Below are positions 56,771 to 64,000 of a stretch of 64,000 bases of DNA, in pieces (the stretch's first letter is position 1; each line of letters begins with the position of its first letter). The notes under the pieces were generated by a model. It saw only the letters and a program-made list of their open reading frames with translations, was not told the origin of the DNA and searched no databases. The stretch is from Pseudopyrenochaeta lycopersici (Eukaryota > Ascomycota > Dothideomycetes > Pleosporales > Pseudopyrenochaetaceae). A program made the translations under genes and the position numbers. Location of the stretch: the NCBI GenBank assembly GCA_003313425.1, contig NHZP01000003.1, positions 186,001-250,000 of the forward strand. Reading direction: 5' to 3'.

Positions 56771-59329
56771 TTTGGCCCTCGTTGATGGATGCGAATTTAC
56801 GAATTGCGCAATGTTACGAGGTGAAAGACACTGAGGAGGTAGAATAGAGCTTTATACAAATTACACAATTCGTCGAGTAGGATTATATGCGACTACCAAT
56901 CCAGACGTATGTTTTCTAGCTTTTGTCACACAAACACCTCTCTTCTCCATCCGGGGGGAACAACGGACCCATTATGTACCCCTTTCCTCTCCACTTACCG
57001 CAGCTCGGAACCCCGAAAAGCAACAAGAAAACAACCATTACACAAAAACCTGCCCAAGCTCCCCCCAATCGGCCAAGGCACTGCACCTAGTTTCCACGGT
57101 TCTTTCGAACGTAGCACGCGGAATCTTCGCAAGCATCGAATCGCGCGTTGCGGGCCGCCGAGCGCGCAGCAGGCACTGGATTGCCCAGGCCGCCTTTGTT
57201 TGCGCAAGAGAAGGTTTGCGCGGCGCAAACGCTGTGTTAGCGAGGAGGGTGGGAGAGGTGCGCCGCGCTGGCGCTAGGGTAAAGAGCAGAGCAGAGCAAA
57301 GCAGAGCTGGTCGGGACGGTTCGATGGACCTGCATGTGCGGTGTAGCCAGCGAGAGGGGGGTGCGTAGTACCGCAATGCGAAGCGAAGCAATGGGTTGGG
57401 TTGGAGTTATATAGCATCACGCATTATATGTGAGTATGATATAGAATTTGGCCTTCTTTCCTGGTTGAACCCAGGCCTAAGGTGCGTCGTCTGGGTTATG
57501 CTTGCACACGGACACAATCGACTGGCGAGGTGTATGGAGTAGTTCACGGCTATGCAGCACCGGTTGCGTGTGTGCAGCGCGGACGAGTCACGCATACTGG
57601 ATTATCTTTGCCTGGACCTGCAGAGGGGCCTAGCGGTATGCAGTTTACCCGATGACGGGGCGTAATAGTGTACCGTGGAAGGGCTGGTAGTTTCTTGGGC
57701 TGTCGATTTAGTTGCTGTTTGCGTTCTTGTTTCCGGTAGGTTCATGGGGATACTGTAGGCATTGTACATTGGAGAGATTGGGAATGATTATGAAGTGTGA
57801 GGTGTTCGGGCATAGGCAATAGGCTTGGTGCAATATTGAGGCCTTCCCAGGTTGAACGCTGCTGGATAGCGACGAAGAACTTCCCCAATGCAGGTACGCG
57901 GTGACGTTCCGATAGTGGCTGCTGTGGCGTAACTATGCAAGAACACAATTCACAACCTTCTCCCCCGCGGAACGAGAAATCGCTCTTCCAATACCCCGTC
58001 ATGAACAATGATCATCATGTATATTCTCGCGCCAAGAAAGTAGGCACAACTTCGGCCCCAGCATCTCCGACGTTCGCGTCCCAGCTCCCGAATTCACTGT
58101 CGATCAGCTACGCTTTCCCAATGTTCTCGAACTCGATCCCATGCATCTTCGCACAGACCCTTCGGGCCCAACCCACCGGCTTCTGAAACACAGAGCCCCT
58201 TGCCGATCAGCGCTTTCTTTTCGTCTCACCATTCTTCGTATTGCTGCAGGTTGACATGGTTCTTTTTCTTTTTCTTCTTTTTTTGACCTCTAATGCTGAT
58301 ATTATGATGATGCAGTTGCCGGTGGTCCCGGAGACCCGTCCATTGTCTGGAAAGTTTTGGTATTGTTTGGGCATTAAAACTGTGGGCGTGGGGTTGCACT
58401 ATCAATGTACATGTCATGTACTAAGTTTCAATCCGTACACTCAAATGCCGTGTGTACAATTGCAGTTTGCGCTATTCTGCACATCATTGTGTAGCGCCCA
58501 GCGTGACATGATGAGGCTGCCTGCCTGACAGTAGCTTGGTCTCCACAGACTGTGGGTAGAAATACACTTCGATGGTGTCCGCACCATGGCAGCCCTGCAC
58601 CGCGCAAACGCCACCACCACCCGCAGTCATGTGCGCCATGGCCCGTCCCTCTCTCGTTACGAGACCAAGGTTGCAATGGACCGAAGTTTGATTTACGAAT
58701 CTGAAGAGAGATGACTTTCGTCACGCTAGGCAGTGGGTACCTGGGTGGGGATGTTTAGATGAGTATTCAATATCTCGTGTACGAAATATAGTGTTCTGCA
58801 AAGAAAAATGAGTGTGGTCTGTTGCATGTTTATATTCGACACTACAGCACTGTCAATCAACAGACAATGTTTTCGGCAGCTATGGCTGAACCGAGTACCA
58901 ACAAGCTCCACGAAGAGTTGTGGTTTACTAGTTGTACACTCCAATAAACATTCAAACAACCGCCAGTGCAGATTCTGGATGTACTCAAAGTGCTTGTGCC
59001 AACCTCCAAAAAACACCGTGTCCAGCCCGGTGTCGGGTCGCATTCTAACATACAATGTTCGCCAAGAGCCAATGTCCCTACTATGATCGATGAAAAGATC
59101 TGAGAAATGAGAAGAAACCGCAGAAGTTGGGAGGTATATTGCAAGGTCCAAAGGAAAAAAAAAACAAGGCCGTTGTCGCAGACGAGGACATTCGAAGGGA
59201 CAAATAAGAGAGAACCAAGCGCAGACTGTTGCCGCGGCTATGCGAAAATTGTGTGGTTTTTGAATGAGATTGTTGCTTTTATGCCGTAAGCGCCAGAACA
59301 TAATGAAGGTTCTCTTGAGAATGAATTGC
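56771..59329. other. Long intergenic region, no firm gene
   Basis: About 2.5 kb between the CFEM promoter and the 3' end of the last gene. It contains G/C-rich sequence near 57.1-57.4 kb, a T-rich tract at about 58260-58290 and a possible two-exon mini-gene (listed separately). The large frames in it are shadows or have no domain; the minus frame at 58726-59409 is 3' UTR of the neighbouring gene. Confidence 0.5.
58094..58257 (-). CDS. Very doubtful two-exon micro-gene (38 residues)
   Basis: ATG at 58257, a 28-nt first exon, a 47-nt intron (58183-58229) with GTGAGA donor, GCTGATC branch-like site and TTTCAG acceptor, then 29 codons to TGA at 58094. The product contains AGGLGPKGLCEDAWDRV, which looks protein-like. 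An overlapping frame on the same strand is also nearly open over 440 nt with two stops, so this may instead be part of a decayed gene. No family is recognised. Confidence 0.18.
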
Positions 59330-62300
59330 CTAGAACATTGCACCTTCCATAGGCTGCTGGACAATGGGCTGTCTGGGTGGACGGGGAGGCGAGTTGTTAC
59401 GCCCGACAAAGCCCGTCGGGGGCATGGCTGGGGATTTTACAGACTGAGCTTGTGCATTGCCCCGCAGACTCCTGCCTTCGCTCGATGACTTTCGAAGTCT
59501 ATTCCTAGGCTGCGGAATTTGGCTGGCTAGTGCATCTGACGAATTTGTGCGCATGGGCTCTCCATAAGGAGCCCGTGGTGCATCCAGGCCAGGCTGAATC
59601 GCAGGATCGTGAGATGGACTATGGTTATCTCCACGCCCAAAGCCGAATCGCCGCCTCATCGGGTTAATCGGTGGAACCGGTGGTGCAGCAGGTTCTGCGC
59701 CATTCTTAAGGGACGCACCCGGTGGCAGACTGACCAGGTCAATCTGGGATGTGGTAGACAGGAAGACAGGCTCCGAGATGTCCGACTTGGCGATCGATTT
59801 CTTCCGTAGCATTCCTTGCCTGATCAGAGGCTGGACGGCGCCAGCATTGAACGCCGCAGCATTCGGCGTAGTTGGGTTGGAGACAGGCGGGGTCTGGTTG
59901 GCCGAGAATGGAGGCATCGGAGATGTTGGCAGAGGATATCCGTTCATACCAGGGCTATTGAAGCCACCAGGTGAAGGCCGAGGAGAGATTGGTATGCCGG
60001 GAGAAAACTTCTGAGGAAGGGGAAGGCGAGGAGAAGTATTGGCCGATACAGTGCCGGTCTGAATGGGCTGGAGATGCTTAGACTCGAAGTAGTTTGAAGC
60101 AGTCGTCCTGCTGTTGCTCCGCGAGCGCATGCGGGTCTGCTGCTCGAGTGACGGCCTTTCAGCAGGGAGGGGCGGTGTTGGATGAGCAACGTATCCAGGC
60201 ATCGATGGTACGGTGTTCGGAGGGTATGCACCCCTTGATCCCTCAACCATGGCTTGCTCAAGATCATCACGGTACGGGTCAGCTCGGCTACGGGAACGGC
60301 CTGAGGATGTCCCTGAACTCGAACGCTCGCGTGTGGAACTTCTGGTCGTGGCCGGAGCAGGTCGGCCTGAAGGTCGGCCCGTCCGGCTGCTATCAGTTCC
60401 AGATCGCTTTCGGTTCTCCATTTCGCGCTGTGCGTCCTGCTCACTCTGCTGGAGTACTCGAGATGGCTTTGACCTTAGAGGTGGCATGTCACTGCCATGT
60501 AAGCCTACCAGGGAGGTGCTGCTAACATTCGCTGAGCCGGCTCCAAGTGTCAGTTTCCTCACGGATCTGTTCTGAGCTTCAGGTTGTCTATCGACTGTTG
60601 CAAAAGACTCGCGGCTAGACTTTGCGCGGAGCATGTTCAAGGCCGTCTTAAGACCACCAGACGGAGCGGGTGCCGGGCTGGTAGATCGACCCTCTGCTCT
60701 GGCACGAAGATTCTCTTGGATGAGACGCTGCCTCTGTGCGAGATCTCGCTGGAAAGCCTCATGTTCAGCTTCAGTCTCATTGCTAGCAATGCGCTCGTGG
60801 TTTCTCCGTGGAGTGAGATCCCATCCTGCTGCGCTGCCGTTCGGCTCAGTGGCACTCATAACCAGCGGTGCAGCCTTCTGGTGATCGACCGGGCTCACGG
60901 AGCTGAGGCTCCCGCGCTCGTCACGGTAAGGATTGTCGAGATCATCCAGGTCCCAGGGGTTGGAATGGCTGTAAGTCGAAGGCGCCGGGGTGACGGATTC
61001 AGAACCAGCTCGTCGACGCTGCATGCCGATGTCCTGAGTTTGAATGGCAAGACCCATAGGTCCAGTTGGCGGTGGGCTCATCATGGCTTGGTCAGGCGCA
61101 TCGTAGTTGGAAGAGACATTGCTGACGTTTCGCAGATGCTGCCGAATCAGTCCACTGAGTCCACCATTGTCTGGACCGAGCGTTGGCGAATCCACTTCGG
61201 ACTTTTCGAGTTTTGGAGAGAGCTCAGGCATGGGCGAGAGGCCTTGTGGGGACACATGACTGTAAGCATCAAGACCGGACTGGCTGACCTTTTCGTTTGA
61301 TGCACTGCGAGATCGAAGAGCGGGATGTTCGAAGATGGGAGGCGCTGGCCCAGTTGCCACGGGCAAATTGTCGAATCGACGTGTAGGTTCCATGGTCCTA
61401 GTAGTGATTGGCTTGGGCATCTCTTCCTCAGCATCGCTGGAGTCCGGAGAGGTGAAGAATGTCCGTCCTTTCTGCGATGGCTGTGGCACATCTGCTTTCC
61501 GTAATGGCAATCCCGACTGCATTGGCGGAGAACTGGGTGTGGCTGGACCAGCAACCTTCATCTGGCTCGCAGCAGCCTGGAACCGTGAGAATGCAGATGC
61601 AGCTGGGCTCTGCTCAGCAGGAGACTCTGGACTCTGTCGCTCTGAAACCTCGGCCTCCGCACGCTTTCGTTTCTCTTGCTCTGCACGCTCTCTTAAAGTT
61701 GGCTTTCGCGGTGGTGACCTCTCCTGTCTCGGCGCCGCAACCTCTGGCACTTCCCGCTCTTGTTGCATACGCCTCAAACGCTCTGCGTACTGCTCCTCGC
61801 TGAAGGCCGCCTTCGGCTTATTGAAAGCACCCATCGCAGTAGCTTTGCCTCGATCATGTGGTTGCAGGGCCGCATTGAGAGCATAGGCTTCCTCGCTGTC
61901 ACTGGCCACGGGGCTTGCCGGCGGAGGCGACTGGGTTCGAGGAAGGATGGGACTCGATTCAGCAGAAGAGTTGTTTCGGCTTATGCCGGGGTGTCCGAGT
62001 AGGTTCGGGCTGTCTGAGCGGAAGGGAGGGCCCCGGTTGAATCGATCGTTCAAGTTCGTTGCAGAGCGTACCTGGCCCAGTGGGATGGGCGGGGTCGACC
62101 GACCAGTTGGTGCTCGTGCCCGTTGTATCGAGTTGAGGCGGTTCATAGCAGACGACTGTTGCTCCTGAATGTGCTGGTCGAGACCTTGGTCATAGAGTCT
62201 TCGGTTTTTGGTGGTAGAGCGGTTCAGGTCTGGAGACATGGTGGGCGACGAAAGAGGAGGAAACGCAGGAGACGATGCGGTGACAGAGTTGGCGCCTTGT

Positions 62301-63022
62301 GATGCGATTGAAGTTGCAGCAGTGGATGTGCGCGTGTTGGCAGGGCCTGAATTTGTCGACGAGGATGTCTCTCGTTTCCGGCTTAGAGCTGAGGGACTGG
62401 ATGGTTCCGAGTTCTGGCCATCCTGCTCCTCGGCCTGCAGCCTGAGTTTCTCCTTCTCCTCCTGCCGTAGCTTCTGGTATGTAGACATGTTGACGTCGTC
62501 GTCGTATAGCGTCCGTCCGAGTCCCTTGGTGCTGTTGTTGGAGACCATGTAGATCTTCTGTCGTCCGCCGAACAAGACATTACCCTCACCCGGCCTCGCC
62601 CGAGACATCATGCTACCGGAACCATCGTCCTCTGCTCTGCTGTCGAAGGAGTTTGTCCGCTCTTTGGCGAATGGGGGCCGTATGGAACCATTAAGCGATG
62701 AAACTTCGGCTATGTCAGATAGCCCACCAGGGACGAAACCAAACTCGTGGAGGCGAGACTGCCGCTTCGGTTGCAAAACGCTGTCGTCGCTTGCCTTGCC
62801 CATTATCGAGCTCGGGTCGTCCTGCTCTCTTAACATGCTGAACCGAGTGGAGAGGCCCGGCATGATTAAACTCGTACGGAAGTCATCGACTTTTGGCAGC
62901 ACCATGTTCAGATCAAACTCAGGCTTCGGTTCTTCCTGTCCCTTCTTGCCCTTCTTGGTCTTCTTTCCCCCATTGGCGGCATCTTCACCGCCATCCTTCT
63001 TTCTTGTCAACCAACGGTTCAT
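59330..63022 (-). CDS. Large conserved-looking disordered protein
   Basis: A single coding exon of 1230 residues. The start is set at MNRWLTRKK (63022): the open frame continues upstream but has no ATG there, and the upstream sequence looks like a 5' UTR intron. The N-terminal about 130 residues look ordered and conserved: LPKVDDFRTSLIMPGLSTRFSMLREQDDP, LGKASDDSVLQP-like and GLSDIAEV, then a segment with GRQKIYMV and TKGLGRTLYDDDVNMSTYQKLR. The remainder is Ser/Pro/Arg-rich low complexity with short charged helices (EEQYAERLRRMQQERE; ETEAEHEAFQRDLAQRQRLIQENLRARAEGR). No signal peptide or membrane segment. I associate this N-terminal pattern with a conserved ascomycete family of unknown function; no role is assigned. 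Confidence 0.8.
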   Translation of the reverse strand: MNRWLTRKKDGGEDAANGGKKTKKGKKGQEEPKPEFDLNMVLPKVDDFRTSLIMPGLSTRFSMLREQDDPSSIMGKASDDSVLQPKRQSRLHEFGFVPGGLSDIAEVSSLNGSIRPPFAKERTNSFDSRAEDDGSGSMMSRARPGEGNVLFGGRQKIYMVSNNSTKGLGRTLYDDDVNMSTYQKLRQEEKEKLRLQAEEQDGQNSEPSSPSALSRKRETSSSTNSGPANTRTSTAATSIASQGANSVTASSPAFPPLSSPTMSPDLNRSTTKNRRLYDQGLDQHIQEQQSSAMNRLNSIQRARAPTGRSTPPIPLGQVRSATNLNDRFNRGPPFRSDSPNLLGHPGISRNNSSAESSPILPRTQSPPPASPVASDSEEAYALNAALQPHDRGKATAMGAFNKPKAAFSEEQYAERLRRMQQEREVPEVAAPRQERSPPRKPTLRERAEQEKRKRAEAEVSERQSPESPAEQSPAASAFSRFQAAASQMKVAGPATPSSPPMQSGLPLRKADVPQPSQKGRTFFTSPDSSDAEEEMPKPITTRTMEPTRRFDNLPVATGPAPPIFEHPALRSRSASNEKVSQSGLDAYSHVSPQGLSPMPELSPKLEKSEVDSPTLGPDNGGLSGLIRQHLRNVSNVSSNYDAPDQAMMSPPPTGPMGLAIQTQDIGMQRRRAGSESVTPAPSTYSHSNPWDLDDLDNPYRDERGSLSSVSPVDHQKAAPLVMSATEPNGSAAGWDLTPRRNHERIASNETEAEHEAFQRDLAQRQRLIQENLRARAEGRSTSPAPAPSGGLKTALNMLRAKSSRESFATVDRQPEAQNRSVRKLTLGAGSANVSSTSLVGLHGSDMPPLRSKPSRVLQQSEQDAQREMENRKRSGTDSSRTGRPSGRPAPATTRSSTRERSSSGTSSGRSRSRADPYRDDLEQAMVEGSRGAYPPNTVPSMPGYVAHPTPPLPAERPSLEQQTRMRSRSNSRTTASNYFESKHLQPIQTGTVSANTSPRLPLPQKFSPGIPISPRPSPGGFNSPGMNGYPLPTSPMPPFSANQTPPVSNPTTPNAAAFNAGAVQPLIRQGMLRKKSIAKSDISEPVFLSTTSQIDLVSLPPGASLKNGAEPAAPPVPPINPMRRRFGFGRGDNHSPSHDPAIQPGLDAPRAPYGEPMRTNSSDALASQIPQPRNRLRKSSSEGRSLRGNAQAQSVKSPAMPPTGFVGRNNSPPRPPRQPIVQQPMEGAMF

Positions 63023-63028
63023 GGTGGT

Positions 63029-63084
63029 CTGGCCGGTGTTAGCCCGGCGGGTGTGATAATTCGCCTCAGCGTGCAGACACCTAC
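63029..63084 (-). other. Probable 5' UTR intron of the disordered-protein gene
   Basis: GTAGGT donor at 63084, a GGGCTAACACC branch region and a GGCCAG acceptor ending at 63029, only six bases before the start codon. The length of 56 nt matches the coding introns of the window. Its removal would place ACCACC directly before ATG. Confidence 0.5.
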
Positions 63085-64000
63085 CGACAGATGCAGTCAC
63101 TCCAAAGAATTGTATTAGAGCTAGGGACGAGCTAGCGTCTGCAACCTGGCTGGGAAGTGGCGCCTGGCGACTGGATACCGGAGGCGAGTCTCTGCGCGGG
63201 TGTGATCAGTGATGGGCTCTGCAAAGACCTCCCCGTGCCTCCACGCCGTCGCACTTGTGAGAGGGTGGCAATGCACTCGTTTCCAGAATGGCGGACGTAC
63301 ACAATGGCAGCCTCTATCCTCTGTTTTCCCCCTAGCAGAGGTGGGCGTTTCGCGATGTGGGTCGGGAGCAAGGAGCAGGCGCGAACTCCATGTAGCGGCG
63401 GGCGAACGAGGCAGGAACGACAGTATGGCGGCGTGTTTTTGTTGTTGTTGTCTCTTAGAGCACTGTTCCGGATAGGGCAGGAATGCAGTCTGAAGAAGGT
63501 ACGACGGGCAGGTGAGACGGAATTGCAAAGGGCGTCGGGCAATGGCAGGCAGGCGGAGGATTCCAGGAGCGGGGCCACGGAGTATAAACAGTAGATTATT
63601 GCAAGATAAGGAGCGTGTATAGCTTGTAACAAGAGAGTGAATGAGCGTGGGCACGCGCGCTGCGGTGTGCGGCAGTAAGGGAAAAAGAATGTGAGGTGCG
63701 GATGTCCCGACCGAAATCAAGCACAGCTGGCGATGGACGAGCACGCTGGGCCCTCTGGGGGAGTGACAAGCAGCTCCGCCAGGAACAAGGTTCATTTCCA
63801 CTACGCTCATTTCCGCACTGCATGGGCGCTTGAGACAGCCTGCAGGGCGAGCCACAACGCGCGGGCCCTGAGCCGGCGTCCCATGGCGGCCACAGGCAGG
63901 CCGCAATCGTGTGCTGCCTGTGCCCAAACCCGCGCCGTCACAGGGGATGCGGGCGAGTGAAGGAAACGCGAAGGAAAAAGAAGACGCCAAACGAGCGCTA
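63085..64000. other. Upstream region of the last gene, no gene seen
   Basis: GC-rich promoter/5' region. Long overlapping frames occur on both strands (for example 63121-63990 minus) but they are Arg/Pro/Cys-rich, lack domains and overlap each other, as expected of GC-rich noncoding DNA. The end of the window cuts this region. Confidence 0.5.

Noticed and set aside
63121..63990. 289-residue frame and overlapping frames at the right end
   Set aside because: Arg/Pro/Cys-rich, mutually overlapping on both strands, no domain or start context. Expected in GC-rich promoter sequence.
1..64000. CRISPR arrays, bacterial operons, riboswitches
   Set aside because: The window is eukaryotic. No regularly spaced direct repeats occur; repeats seen are microsatellites and small palindromes.

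Overview
The window is nuclear DNA of a filamentous ascomycete. Genes are split by 44-78 nt GT-AG introns with CTAAC/CTGAC-like branch sites. The split fatty acid synthase has the fungal FAS1/FAS2 layout, and Zn2Cys6, CFEM, UstYa-type and CYP52 families are present. A Dothideomycete (Pleosporales-like) origin is my inference from gene style. No species can be named from the sequence alone.

Layout. 1-16.9 kb is gene-poor, partly AT-rich accessory DNA. It holds a small secreted Cys-rich protein (2801-3080), a secreted M35 deuterolysin (4638-5811), a possible dehydrogenase relic (about 6.2-6.5 kb), a clearly decayed F-box-like gene (7.3-8.8 kb), an SRR1-like gene (9509-10501) and a Zn2Cys6 regulator (11493-13858). 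One intron of the regulator lacks a normal 3' splice site. 13.9-16.9 kb looks like decayed repeat DNA.

17.5-30.8 kb is the housekeeping core. FAS2 (alpha, minus strand) and FAS1 (beta, plus strand) are head to head around a 1.3-kb shared promoter. Together they encode every catalytic domain of the cytosolic alpha6beta6 type I fatty acid synthase. Next come a Brl1/Brr6-type nuclear-envelope protein, a CYP52-type P450 (fatty acid or alkane hydroxylase by family), an UstYa/DUF3328 protein, a disordered protein, a secreted phytase-like esterase and the ER glucosidase II beta subunit.

47-54 kb is again accessory in character: a small gene candidate, a CorA-like membrane protein, and a multi-domain protein joining a divergent kinase to a C-terminal von Willebrand A domain. 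The end holds a GCIP-type protein, a GPI-CFEM protein and a 1230-residue disordered protein.

The genes are mostly independent. The functional links visible are FAS1 with FAS2 (one complex, one promoter) and perhaps the CYP52 nearby (same fatty-acid chemistry). All exon joins were made by eye from reading frame and splice consensus. Names rest on motif recognition, not on database searches.
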